Shown here in pieces: positions 17,839 through 25,926 of a stretch of 64,000 bases of DNA. The DNA is from Ignavibacteriales bacterium (GTDB lineage: Bacteria > Bacteroidota > Ignavibacteria > UBA10030), in the NCBI GenBank assembly GCA_026390595.1, contig JAPLFQ010000033.1, positions 90,574-154,573 on the forward strand, given 5' to 3'. The position numbers and the translations under genes are program-made. How positions within the stretch are numbered: position 1 is the stretch's first letter; every line of letters begins with the position of its first letter. Under the pieces are notes generated by a model. That model did no database searches, was not told the origin of the DNA, and worked only from the letters and a program-made list of their open reading frames with translations.

Positions 17839-18090
17839 ATGCGCCTCTTACCCAGGGATGCCCGCATCCGTATTCTCGTCACCGTCAGCTGCATCATTTC
17901 CTTCGCGCACGCAGATAAACCGACCTCGAAGTTTCCAGGCTGTATGACATCGTCGGTGTTGAGGAACCCGCGTCGCGTGGTCGACCAGACGGGCATCACG
18001 AGAGCGGCTGTACGTGGGATTGTCGAAGCCACTCAGAGGTATCACACGCTGGATATTATTGTTGAGAGATTGAACGGAACCTCGCCATGA
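17839..18090 (+). CDS. Possible small protein directly upstream of tnaA
   Basis: An 83-codon frame with a basic N-terminus and a moderately hydrophobic stretch (ILVTVSCIISFAHA) that could be a signal peptide. Its stop overlaps the tnaA start as ATGA, the usual sign of translational coupling. The product has no Trp codon, so it is not a TnaC-type leader peptide. No family is recognised, and a minus-strand frame of similar length overlaps it. It may not be a gene. Confidence 0.35.
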   Translation: MRLLPRDARIRILVTVSCIISFAHADKPTSKFPGCMTSSVLRNPRRVVDQTGITRAAVRGIVEATQRYHTLDIIVERLNGTSP

Positions 18091-19460
18091 AAACGATTAT
18101 CGAACCCTTCAAGATCAAGTCCGTCGAACCCATCCGCTTCACAACTCCGGCAGAGCGGGAGAAGATTCTCCGCGATGCGTTTTACAACCCATTTCTTATT
18201 CGCGCTGACGATGTCCTCATCGACTTGCTGACGGACAGCGGGACGTCCGCGATGAGCGCGAAACAATGGGCCGGTATCATGGATGGTGACGAAGCGTATG
18301 CCGGGTCCAGAAGTTTCTTCCGTTTTGAAGCAACAGTGAAGAAGCTCACCGGATTCAAGCACGTCATGCCGACGCACCAGGGGAGAGCTGCGGAGAAGAT
18401 TCTGTTCACGATCGTCGGGAAGCAGGGAAAGTATATTCCCAACAATACGCATTTTGACACGACGCGCGCCAATGTTGAGTTCTCAGGTGCCGAAGCGGTG
18501 GATCTTCCGACGGAAGAGGGGAAGAAACCAGGCCTCATCGCTGACTTCAAGGGAAACATGAACATACCGGCTCTGGAAGCGTTTATTCGAACCACGGGGG
18601 CAGAGAACATTCCCCTTTGCATGATAACGATCACGAACAACTCAGGAAGCGGACAACCGGTTTCCATGGCCAACATTCGGGAGACGAAGCAGCTGCTTCT
18701 GAAGTTCGGAATTCCACTCTTCCTCGACGCGTGTAGGTTCGCTGAGAATGCATTCTTCATCAAGAAGCGTGAGCCCGGTTATGCCGGGAAGACAGCCGAA
18801 GAAATAGCCCGGGAGATGTTCTCCTATGCTGACGGATGCACGATGAGCGCGAAGAAGGATGCATTCGTGAACATGGGTGGGTTTCTGGCACTCAATGACG
18901 ACGTGCTTGCAATGAATGCACGAAATCTCCTCATCGTCACGGAAGGTTTCACGACCTATGGAGGCCTCGCGGGCCGTGACCTCGAAGCTATTGCGCAGGG
19001 TCTTGAAGAAATTCTCGATGAGCATTATCTGACGTATCGCCTCCGATCTGTCGAATACCTGGGGGAGAGAATCGTCAAAGGAGGCGTCCCGATCGTCGAA
19101 CCTCCCGGCGGACATGCCATCTATCTCGATGCGAAGCGATTTGCTCCGCACATTCCACCCAGCCAGTACCCTGGTCAGGCTATCGTGTGTGAACTGTATC
19201 GGGCAGGGGGGATTCGCTCCGTGGAGATTGGAAGCGTGATGTTCGGAAAATATGATGCACAGGGGGCGTTGTTGTCCCCTCCTATGGAACTCGTTCGCCT
19301 GGCGATCCCGAGGAGGGTCTATACACAGAGCCACATCGACTATGTCATAGAGGTTGTGCTCGATGTCTTTGAACGACGGAAATCGCTTCGGGGGCTTCGA
19401 ATCACTGAGGAGGCACCTGCCCTTCGACATTTCACGGCGAAGTTCGAGCCGATCGCCTGA
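18087..19460 (+). CDS. tnaA: Tryptophanase (tryptophan indole-lyase)
   Basis: PLP enzyme that splits tryptophan into indole, pyruvate and ammonia. Family marks: EPFKIKSVEPI, LIDLLTDSGTSAMSAKQWAGIMDGDEAYAG in parts, THQGRAAEK, FLDACRFAENAFFIK, and the PLP lysine in DGCTMSAKKDA. Related tyrosine phenol-lyases have MSGKKD and an arginine in VRSMERG; this protein has MSAKKD and IRSVEIGSVMFG, with isoleucine in place of that arginine, which points to tryptophanase. Length 457 fits. No tnaB-type permease or tnaC leader is adjacent. Confidence 0.9.
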   Translation: MKTIIEPFKIKSVEPIRFTTPAEREKILRDAFYNPFLIRADDVLIDLLTDSGTSAMSAKQWAGIMDGDEAYAGSRSFFRFEATVKKLTGFKHVMPTHQGRAAEKILFTIVGKQGKYIPNNTHFDTTRANVEFSGAEAVDLPTEEGKKPGLIADFKGNMNIPALEAFIRTTGAENIPLCMITITNNSGSGQPVSMANIRETKQLLLKFGIPLFLDACRFAENAFFIKKREPGYAGKTAEEIAREMFSYADGCTMSAKKDAFVNMGGFLALNDDVLAMNARNLLIVTEGFTTYGGLAGRDLEAIAQGLEEILDEHYLTYRLRSVEYLGERIVKGGVPIVEPPGGHAIYLDAKRFAPHIPPSQYPGQAIVCELYRAGGIRSVEIGSVMFGKYDAQGALLSPPMELVRLAIPRRVYTQSHIDYVIEVVLDVFERRKSLRGLRITEEAPALRHFTAKFEPIA

Positions 19461-19539
19461 AGAGAATTCCAGTACCTGGACGCGAAAAACCCAGAAAAGC
19501 GTTGCTTCCTAGGACCAATCTTCATAAATTCTTCAAGAA

Positions 19540-20268
19540 ATGAGCCAGGTTGAAATGTTGAAATGCACTGTCTGTCTTGAGGAAAACGACGATTTTGCGA
19601 TCACTTGCGCAAAATGTAAGGCTTTTCTCCAGAACCGCGTGCCAAACCTGGATCTCTTTGATATCGGCTGGAAGGTTCTCGAATCCCCCCGAAAGGCATT
19701 TCGGACCATCACGATCGCAGATCACAAGAATTACGCCCTGTTTCTTTTCTCGCTCTTTGGCATCAGCCTCTCCTTTACGGCCTTCTGGTTCTTCCGGCTC
19801 GGGACCCGATTCATTTCGCTCATCGACCTTATCCCTGCTGCTGTTGGGATCGGAATAATCCTCGGGCTGGCATCGGCCTTCATCGTCACGGGTATTTACT
19901 TTGCATTTGTTACTATTCTTGGGGGAACGACAGGCTTTCGAACGTCCCTCGGAGTAATCGGGTATTCTCTTACTCCCATCGCACTTTCTCTGTTCCTTGT
20001 GCTCCCGATTGAATTGTTGACGTTCGGCATGTATCTCTTCACGTCAAACCCTCATCCGTACACCCTCAAACCCGTTTCCTTCATGATCCTGATCGGGTTT
20101 GACGGCCTGGTTTGCGTTTGGAGTATCGCGCTGGCAGTTCTCGGCACGCACGTATCACAGAGAATCAACGTATTCAAATCAGTCATTGCGGTCCTGGGAG
20201 CGTTCGTCGTGTTTCTTGGCGGACTCTTGCTGCTCGCTCAACAGTTTGGCCTCATTGATCTCGTGTGA
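19540..20268 (+). CDS. Zinc-ribbon plus Yip1-like membrane protein
   Basis: The N-terminus carries a four-cysteine ribbon (CTVC...CAKC, residues about 8-25). After a linker with VLESPRKAFRTI, typical of Yip1/DUF1282-like proteins, five or so hydrophobic segments follow (FLFSLFGISLSFTAFWFF, AAVGIGIILGLASAFIVTG, IALSLFLVLPIELLTFG, FMILIGFDGLVCVWSIAL, VIAVLGAFVVFLGGLLLLA). The function is unknown. It precedes two small genes on the same strand with a 19-base gap to the first. An ATG at 19555 is a second possible start. Confidence 0.75.
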   Translation: MSQVEMLKCTVCLEENDDFAITCAKCKAFLQNRVPNLDLFDIGWKVLESPRKAFRTITIADHKNYALFLFSLFGISLSFTAFWFFRLGTRFISLIDLIPAAVGIGIILGLASAFIVTGIYFAFVTILGGTTGFRTSLGVIGYSLTPIALSLFLVLPIELLTFGMYLFTSNPHPYTLKPVSFMILIGFDGLVCVWSIALAVLGTHVSQRINVFKSVIAVLGAFVVFLGGLLLLAQQFGLIDLV

Positions 20269-20286
20269 CGGAGAGGAAGGGGATGG

Positions 20287-20664
20287 GTGACGAGAGAGCA
20301 GTTTGAGGAGATTGCCCAGCATGCATTCGACAGTCTTCCGGATGCATTCAAGCACAAAATCGAAAATGTTCAGATCGTCGTCGAGGATTATCCTTCCGGC
20401 GACGCGTTGGCGAGGACACGGGCTGGGAAGTTCACCTTGCTCGGCCTCTACCAGGGTGTACCGCTTCCGCATCGGGGCACTTCATATGGAATGTACCCGG
20501 TTGGGCCGGACAAAATAAGCCTGTACCAGAAGAACATCGAGCAAACGTGTTCGACCGAGCAGGAGATTGAACGACGCATCGTTGAGGTGCTGTTTCATGA
20601 ACTCGGTCACTATTTTGGTATGAACGAGCAGGAAGTGCGGGACGCCTTGAGAGATTTCGAGTAA
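20287..20664 (+). CDS. Zincin-like metallopeptidase family protein
   Basis: A 125-residue protein with the motif HELGHYFGMNEQEVRDAL near the C-terminus, the HExxH zinc site of the small minigluzincin/zincin-1 family. Earlier conserved parts are VEDYPSGDAL, LLGLYQGVPLPHRG and PDKISLYQKNIEQ. It starts at a GTG preceded by GGAGAGGAAGGGG. Whether these proteins cleave peptides in cells is not settled. It probably forms an operon with its two neighbours. Confidence 0.82.
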   Translation: MTREQFEEIAQHAFDSLPDAFKHKIENVQIVVEDYPSGDALARTRAGKFTLLGLYQGVPLPHRGTSYGMYPVGPDKISLYQKNIEQTCSTEQEIERRIVEVLFHELGHYFGMNEQEVRDALRDFE

Positions 20665-20697
20665 GAGACCACGTATCATATTACGGAGAGCGCAGCT

Positions 20698-20997
20698 ATG
20701 CCGAAAGTCTTGTTACAGATATCCTACGACATCGATCCTGAGAAGCGTGACCAATACCTTGCCTTGATGAAGGAGCTGAAGGCTCACTTCTCTGTAGTGA
20801 GAAAGAAGAATTACTCGGTGTTTGAGCAAAAAGGGAAGAAGAACTCCTTCGTTGAGGAGTTTGTTTGCAGTTCACTTGAGGAATACGACGCTCTGGACAA
20901 TGATCTCGACGAAAAAAGCGAGGAATTGGTGAGCCGGCTCGAGAGTTTTCTGAAAGAGGGAAAAGCAAAGTACACGACACTCACCGAAGTTGACTAA
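20698..20997 (+). CDS. Small conserved-looking protein, possible dimeric alpha/beta-barrel fold
   Basis: 99 residues beginning MPKVLLQISYDIDPEKRDQYLALMKELK, a beta-alpha pattern that recalls the antibiotic monooxygenase/ferredoxin-like barrel fold, then KKNSFVEEFVCSSLEEYDALD. GGAGAG precedes the ATG. I do not recognise a named family, and the fold is a guess from the pattern. It is the last gene before a convergent junction. Confidence 0.65.
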   Translation: MPKVLLQISYDIDPEKRDQYLALMKELKAHFSVVRKKNYSVFEQKGKKNSFVEEFVCSSLEEYDALDNDLDEKSEELVSRLESFLKEGKAKYTTLTEVD

Positions 20998-21004
20998 AGC
21001 AAGA

Positions 21005-21051
21005 GTGACCGCCACATCGATTCTGCCGAGGAGCAGCGGTGCAGCGGTCAC
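21005..21051. terminator. Weak hairpin between convergent genes
   Basis: GTGACCGC at 21005-21012 pairs with GCGGTCAC at 21044-21051 across a 31-base loop. T-runs are poor on both sides. It separates the plus-strand gene ending at 20997 from the minus-strand gene ending at 21079. Confidence 0.4.
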
Positions 21052-21078
21052 GCATTCTCTTGTGACGTTCCCGCCTTC

Positions 21079-22887
21079 CTAGTTTCGTTTTTCCAGCTTG
21101 ACCTTCACAGACTTGGTTTCGGCACCCCGTTTGATCACGACATCTACTTCGTCTCCCGGTTTGTACTCGCCAAGAGCGTAGGTGAAGTCGTAGAGGCTCT
21201 TGACGTCGACTTTGCCGAACTTGATGATGATATCCCCGCCGGTCATGCCGGCTTTGGCTGCGGGGCTCCCTTCACGCACTCCGGAAATCTTCATACCCTG
21301 CACCTGCTCGCCAAAATCCGGGATAGTACCCATATACACTCGTGTGCTCCTGCCAGCAGTGGCTTGACGAGGAGCCTCCACAGCAATATATCGTGGGCGA
21401 TCGACAGATTGATCGAGTTCTTCGGCTATCCGCTCGATATATCGTACCACCTTCTCTTCACCCTGATAATTCAACTTGTCAAAGGTATCAGAGGGGCGGT
21501 GATAATCGGAATGAATGTCAGTAAAGAAATGGAACACAGGGATTTGTTTTCCATAGAACGAAGCGTGGTCGCTGGGACCGTAGCCGTCCTTGTTCAATTT
21601 CAACACGAACGCTGAGTCCTGGTTGTGCTTCTTCACCAGATCTTCAAACCCCGCTGAAGTGCCTACCCCGTAAACAATCAATACGCGGTTATTCAGTCGG
21701 CCAATCATATCCATGTTGATCATTGCCACCGCTCGATCCAACGGAAGCAGGGGATGGTTGGCGTAATAGGCTGATCCGAGCAGTCCAAGCTCCTCGCCGG
21801 CGAATGAGATAAAGAGCATGCTTCTCTTCAGTGAAGTCTTCATTGCTGAGAATGCCTGGGCAAGCTCCAGCACTCCTGCCGTACCCGAGGCGTTGTCATC
21901 AGCTCCGTGATGGATTGCCACGGTGTCAATTTTGAGCGAACCAGAGCCCTCGCCTCCCATACCAAGGTGATCATAATGTGCGCCAATGATAATCATCTGA
22001 TTCTTTAGCTCTGGGTCACTTCCCTCAAGATATCCAACGACATTACGAGCGGTTTCTCGAATTTCCTTGATATCCGTTTTGGCGCGCACGAAGACGTGAG
22101 GAAGGTCAACTGACTTCGGTGCCTTCGATTGATGGATCGCCTTCTGCAAATCCTTGATCGTCTTGCCGGCATCGGCCAGCATGAGGTCGGCAGTTTTCCT
22201 GGTTATGTTTATAGCAGGAAGGCCAGCATTCCCAGACGCATTGTCGTAACTCAGCTTTATCAGGTCGTCTGTCTCCGAATCCTCGGGCCCGGTTACCACG
22301 AAAAGGACTCTGGCACCCAGCTCCCGCGCCTTCGATGCTTTGTAGCGCAGGCTGGCATATTGACCCAAATCGCGCGTGGAATCAGCCGGCGGGGCGTTTC
22401 GGAGCACCATGACAGCCTTCCCCTTAATATCGAGACTGGCGTAGTCATCATACTTTTTTGCTGTATCCGAAATACCGTAACCGAGGAAGACAACAGGACC
22501 TGCGAACGTTTCGCTCGAGGAAAACCCTAGCGGGCGAAACTCCTTGTCGAGCAGTAATGAGGTAGCTTTGCCTGAGATCTCGAACGCCAGACTGTTGCCA
22601 TCACCAAGCTTCACTCCAGAAACAAACTCGAAATCCTGAAAGAATGAGCCGTTTGGCCCGACCGGCTTGAGGCCGTAAGATTGAAACTCCCGTGCGATGT
22701 ATTGTGCTGCAGCTTCGGCTCCCTTCGAGCCGGTCTTGCGTCCCTGGAGATCATCAGATGAAAGAAACTTGACGTGCTTTGTAAGCTCGGCGGCTGTAAT
22801 CTCTTTACTTGTTTGCGCTAAGACTCCAACCTTAAACCCGAATAGAAGAATCAACGCGAGGGAAGTTACTCGAAGCAATAGTTTCAT
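21079..22887 (-). CDS. Secreted M28 family aminopeptidase with PA and PDZ domains
   Basis: 602 residues. The signal peptide (LLLRVTSLALILLFGFKVGVLAQ) is followed by a protease-associated insert, then the M28 zinc peptidase core: IIIGAHYDHLGMGG (metal His and Asp), HHGADDNASGTAGVLELAQ (bridging Asp), ISFAGEELGLLGS (catalytic Glu and metal Glu), MINMDMIGR, and FFTDIHSDYHRPSDT (final His). A C-terminal PDZ domain (GVREGSPAAKAGMTGGDIIIKFG) ends the protein. It likely releases amino acids from peptides in the periplasm or outside. Its ATG overlaps the stop of the SDR gene by 4 bases, so the two are coupled. Confidence 0.92.
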   Translation of the reverse strand: MKLLLRVTSLALILLFGFKVGVLAQTSKEITAAELTKHVKFLSSDDLQGRKTGSKGAEAAAQYIAREFQSYGLKPVGPNGSFFQDFEFVSGVKLGDGNSLAFEISGKATSLLLDKEFRPLGFSSSETFAGPVVFLGYGISDTAKKYDDYASLDIKGKAVMVLRNAPPADSTRDLGQYASLRYKASKARELGARVLFVVTGPEDSETDDLIKLSYDNASGNAGLPAINITRKTADLMLADAGKTIKDLQKAIHQSKAPKSVDLPHVFVRAKTDIKEIRETARNVVGYLEGSDPELKNQMIIIGAHYDHLGMGGEGSGSLKIDTVAIHHGADDNASGTAGVLELAQAFSAMKTSLKRSMLFISFAGEELGLLGSAYYANHPLLPLDRAVAMINMDMIGRLNNRVLIVYGVGTSAGFEDLVKKHNQDSAFVLKLNKDGYGPSDHASFYGKQIPVFHFFTDIHSDYHRPSDTFDKLNYQGEEKVVRYIERIAEELDQSVDRPRYIAVEAPRQATAGRSTRVYMGTIPDFGEQVQGMKISGVREGSPAAKAGMTGGDIIIKFGKVDVKSLYDFTYALGEYKPGDEVDVVIKRGAETKSVKVKLEKRN

Positions 22888-23618
22888 GAAGACTCCTTTT
22901 TGTTTTTGTTAAAGTCCTGTGCATCAAAATACTGCCCGGTTACACTCCGGGACTCATCGGAGGCCAGGTAGACGAATGCCTCGAGAACTTCCGAAGGCGG
23001 CTTGAGTCTGGATCGGTCCTCGTCAGGGTACGCCGCGTGGCGCATATCGGTGTCCATCGGTCCGGGATTGACCGAGTTCACTCGAATGCGGCTGGTCCTG
23101 ACCTCGTCTGCAAGCGTTTGCGTGAACCCCTCGAGAGCGAACTTCGATGCTGCATAGGCTCCCCAACGTTGACGCCCTTTTTTCCCGACCGACGAACTCA
23201 CGTTGATAATGGAGCCAGATCCCTGTTTCAGCATTGATGGCAGAAAGGCCCTTGTGACAGAAAAGAGTCCGTTGACGTTGACGTCGATAATTCGATTCCA
23301 CGTTGCGGGTGTCCATTCCGAGAGATCGATTCGTGGACCCAGCTGAGCAGCGTTATTCACGAGTACGTCAATCGACCCAAATGTTTCCAGAACCACTGAA
23401 GCAAAACGTTCCACCTGCTCGTGGTCGGTGATGTCGCAGCCCAAGGCGATTGGGGGAGGTCCTATCAAGGATAGTTCGAGTTCAGCTCTCTGGAGCAAGT
23501 CGGTCGATCTGGCGCAGAGTGCCAGACGGGCTCCCTCTGCAGCAAATCTGAACGCTAGTGCGCGGCCAAGCCCTTTCGAACCACCTGTAATGACTATTTT
23601 CTTGTTCTTGAGCCTCAT
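22884..23618 (-). CDS. Short-chain dehydrogenase/reductase
   Basis: Classical SDR of about 244 residues with the Rossmann motif TGGSKGLGRALA, the DI..HEQVERF cofactor region, NNAAQLG, the catalytic Ser in INVSSSVG, and YAASK with the active Tyr and Lys; NPGPMDTDM follows. The substrate is unknown. The open frame begins at 23642, but MRLKNKKIVITGG at 23618 is the natural start. The stop overlaps the M28 peptidase ATG (ATGA). Confidence 0.88.
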   Translation of the reverse strand: MRLKNKKIVITGGSKGLGRALAFRFAAEGARLALCARSTDLLQRAELELSLIGPPPIALGCDITDHEQVERFASVVLETFGSIDVLVNNAAQLGPRIDLSEWTPATWNRIIDVNVNGLFSVTRAFLPSMLKQGSGSIINVSSSVGKKGRQRWGAYAASKFALEGFTQTLADEVRTSRIRVNSVNPGPMDTDMRHAAYPDEDRSRLKPPSEVLEAFVYLASDESRSVTGQYFDAQDFNKNKKESS

Positions 23619-23705
23619 GTCCGCGCTGCATTCCTCTGTCAACGGCCCGGATTGGTGGAGATTACAGAATCAATCTACCACCCAGCCGCAATGCCCGAAA
23701 CTGCC

Positions 23706-24749
23706 TCAATCAACCCAGTCGGCGACAAAAACATTAAACTCATAGCGCCCCGTCGCGTTCCGATCCGACACAAACGCGACCTTCTTTCCGTCCCTTGAGA
23801 AAACTGAGAACGCATTGAAATGACCTTCGGATGTAACCTGCTCCAGTCCGGATCCATCGGCATTCATGACGAACAGATCGAAGAACCTTCCTCCCGGATC
23901 CTTCATATTGGAGGCGAAGATAATTCGTTTGTCACCAGGTAGGAAGAAAGGGGCGAAATTTGCGGCGTTGTTGTGCGTCAACTGCTTGCGGTTTTTCCCG
24001 TCAGCTGCGCACACAAAGATCTCCATTTTTCCGGGCTTCACAAGCTGTTCTGCGAGAAGTGATTTATACTCAGCGATTTCTTTTACCTTGGTTGGATGAT
24101 TGCCGCGATAGACGATCTTCTTGCCATCCCAGGAGAAAAACGCCCCTCCGTCGTATCCAATGTCGTGAGTGATCCGCTTCAAGTGCGAACCGTCAAGGTT
24201 CATCGTGTACAATTCCAGGTCCCCAACGCGTGAAGATGTGAACACGATCTTGTCTCCCGTGGGCGAGACCGTCGCTTCAGCGTCGTATCCAGGGCTGGCA
24301 AAAAGGGTTTTCAATCCGGAGCCATCGGCGTTCGCCACATAGATGTCGTAATCGTTGAAGACCCCCCAGACATATCCTTTTGACTTGTCCGGAGAGGGGG
24401 GACAATTGGCGCTTGCCCCGTGCGTTGAAGCATACAGGATTGTTTCGTCACCAGGGAGAAAATACCCGCACGTCGTTCTGCCCTTGCCCGTGCTCACAAG
24501 TTGCTGAGATGATCCATCGATCTTCATCGTAAACATTTGATCGCAAGTGTAGGGGGGACGCGTTGATTGAAAGATCAACTTCTGACCGTCGAAGGAGAAG
24601 TACGCTTCAGCGTTGGTTCCGCCGAATGTGAGCTGACGTATGTTGCGAAGGTGTTTTTCGTTCGAAGGACGCAGTGAATCGGGACCCGAGGCAATCGCCA
24701 CAGACACAATAGAAAGTGCTGCAATACAGTACATCCCAAATCGTGACAT
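23706..24749 (-). CDS. Exported TolB-like beta-propeller protein (PD40 repeats)
   Basis: 347 residues with an N-terminal signal sequence (MYCIAALSIVSVAIASG). Repeats with the WD40-like PD40 pattern follow, for example AEAYFSFDGQKLIFQSTR, EATVSPTGDKIVFTSSR, GAFFSWDGKKIVYRG, APFFLPGDKRIIFAS and NAFSVFSRDGKKVAFVSDR, each with IYVANADGSG-like blades between. Such proteins form six-bladed propellers in the periplasm or at the surface. The partner is unknown; it is not next to tolA, tolQ, tolR or pal. Confidence 0.85.
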   Translation of the reverse strand: MSRFGMYCIAALSIVSVAIASGPDSLRPSNEKHLRNIRQLTFGGTNAEAYFSFDGQKLIFQSTRPPYTCDQMFTMKIDGSSQQLVSTGKGRTTCGYFLPGDETILYASTHGASANCPPSPDKSKGYVWGVFNDYDIYVANADGSGLKTLFASPGYDAEATVSPTGDKIVFTSSRVGDLELYTMNLDGSHLKRITHDIGYDGGAFFSWDGKKIVYRGNHPTKVKEIAEYKSLLAEQLVKPGKMEIFVCAADGKNRKQLTHNNAANFAPFFLPGDKRIIFASNMKDPGGRFFDLFVMNADGSGLEQVTSEGHFNAFSVFSRDGKKVAFVSDRNATGRYEFNVFVADWVD

Positions 24750-24864
24750 ATCCGTTACCTGAGCCTTATGAACTACGTGAAAGAGACACCCTTACAGGCA
24801 GGAGGTACTCTCTTGGGTCTCATGCAGAGATTGTATCCATGAGTTGAAACCAGCGGGGAGGCGA

Positions 24865-25401
24865 CTATTTGATCGCAACAAGAGCAGACTTTAGTTTTTC
24901 AAAATCCTGGAGGTCGGCAACGCTGTACTTCAAGTTCTCGTACACGATAGTCCCTTCTTTATCCACCACGAAAACCGTACGCCGATTATAGTATGTCTTA
25001 TCGTTGAAACTACCATAGAGTTTCGCCACAGCGTGCGAATGGTCGCTGAGAAGTCTGAACGGCAGGTTGTGGAACTTCGCCCATTCGTGATGAGACCACA
25101 CGTAGTCTCCGCTGATGGCGAGGACTTCAGCGTCAAGGCCGGCAAGTGCATCGAAGTTGTCTCTCATGGTGCAGACCTCCTTCGTGCACCCCGTGCTCCA
25201 GTCAGCCGGATAGAAGGCCAGGATAACCGCTCTCTTGCCGGCAAAGTCAGAAAGCTTCAAAGAGTCCTTTGCAATGGAGTCCCTAGTTGCATAGGGAAGT
25301 GCGAATTCAGGTGCTTTCGATCCCTCAGCCGGTGCAGAGCTCTGAGCTTGAAGTTGAGTTCCAAGAATGAGGAACCATACAGCCAGGAGAATGGTTTGCA
25401 T
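24865..25401 (-). CDS. Exported peroxiredoxin, BCP/AhpC-TSA family
   Basis: Thiol peroxidase with an N-terminal signal peptide (QTILLAVWFLILGTQLQAQ). The peroxidatic cysteine lies in FYPADWSTGCTKEVCTMRDN; a second cysteine five residues on matches the resolving position of many BCP-type enzymes. GSKAPEFALP and VFVVDKEGTIVYENL are the usual flanks. The start MQTILL at 25401 is favoured over 25416. It is transcribed away from the metal-uptake cluster, and its -10 (ATTATA read in reverse as TATAAT, 25429-25434) lies next to the palindrome at 25456-25480. Confidence 0.88.
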   Translation of the reverse strand: MQTILLAVWFLILGTQLQAQSSAPAEGSKAPEFALPYATRDSIAKDSLKLSDFAGKRAVILAFYPADWSTGCTKEVCTMRDNFDALAGLDAEVLAISGDYVWSHHEWAKFHNLPFRLLSDHSHAVAKLYGSFNDKTYYNRRTVFVVDKEGTIVYENLKYSVADLQDFEKLKSALVAIK

Positions 25402-25455
25402 GGAGTAACCCGCCAATTTGTTGAACTATTATAAGATAGCGGTTGCCTGCCAAAA

Positions 25456-25480
25456 ATGCAATAATTGAGAATTCTTGCAT
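25456..25480. promoter_or_regulatory. 25-bp palindrome between the peroxiredoxin and metal-uptake genes, candidate metalloregulator operator
   Basis: ATGCAATAATT, then GAG, then AATTCTTGCAT: two 11-base arms with one mismatch. On the plus strand the right arm ends in TTGCAT, which is 17 bases before TAGATT (25498-25503), a plausible promoter for the metal genes. On the minus strand the element abuts the -35 position of a TATAAT promoter for the peroxiredoxin gene. Size and layout resemble Fur/Zur family operators; the identity of the binder is inference. Confidence 0.5.
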
Positions 25481-25513
25481 CTCTCTCGCGAGGTGGCTAG
25501 ATTGAGTTGGAGA

Positions 25514-25861
25514 ATGAAGACCTTACGTCGGCAATGCGCAGTAGTCTTGATAGTCGCCGTCCATTTATGGGCATCGCTCTCCATGCAGTATTCTCATCAG
25601 CATGTTCTCACGAGTTCCGATGGGCACCAGACTCTTCGATCTCACGACTGCGGCTCGATTGAGAATCACAAACCTCTTGAAGACTGCCGGCAGTGTTTAT
25701 TGTGCCTCCGCGTCTTGTCAACGCTTGCCATTTTTGAATTTTCCTCATCAGTGCCTGAAGCTTGCGCCCAGCGCGTCAGCGACATCGACTGCAATAGAAT
25801 CCCTGTGTTGGCGATGCAATTCTCCGAACCTGACAGGGGACCTCCGCCGCTTTCTGTGTAA
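25514..25861 (+). CDS. Small exported His/Cys-rich protein ahead of a metal-uptake cluster
   Basis: 115 residues. A basic N-terminus and hydrophobic segment (CAVVLIVAVHLWASLSM) are followed by histidine and cysteine pairs: YSHQHVL, RSHDCG, DCRQCLLCLR, ACAQ, DCN. The end (DRGPPPLSV) resembles the RAPP-type tails of small exported proteins found near copper, zinc or iron uptake genes in Bacteroidota. The frame is open from 25475, but that would start inside the palindrome; ATG 25514 has GGAGA before it. A role in metal binding at the membrane is inferred from residues and neighbours. Confidence 0.6.
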   Translation: MKTLRRQCAVVLIVAVHLWASLSMQYSHQHVLTSSDGHQTLRSHDCGSIENHKPLEDCRQCLLCLRVLSTLAIFEFSSSVPEACAQRVSDIDCNRIPVLAMQFSEPDRGPPPLSV

Positions 25862-25926
25862 CAAAGCCTCGTCGTTTCAACTCTTGCACAACGAATTCAC
25901 CGGATCATCCCTCGTCAGGTGTGACT

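Noticed and set aside
17839-18090. TnaC-like leader peptide for tryptophanase
   Set aside because: The frame is too long and has no Trp codon, which the TnaC mechanism requires, although it ends in Pro-stop next to tnaA.
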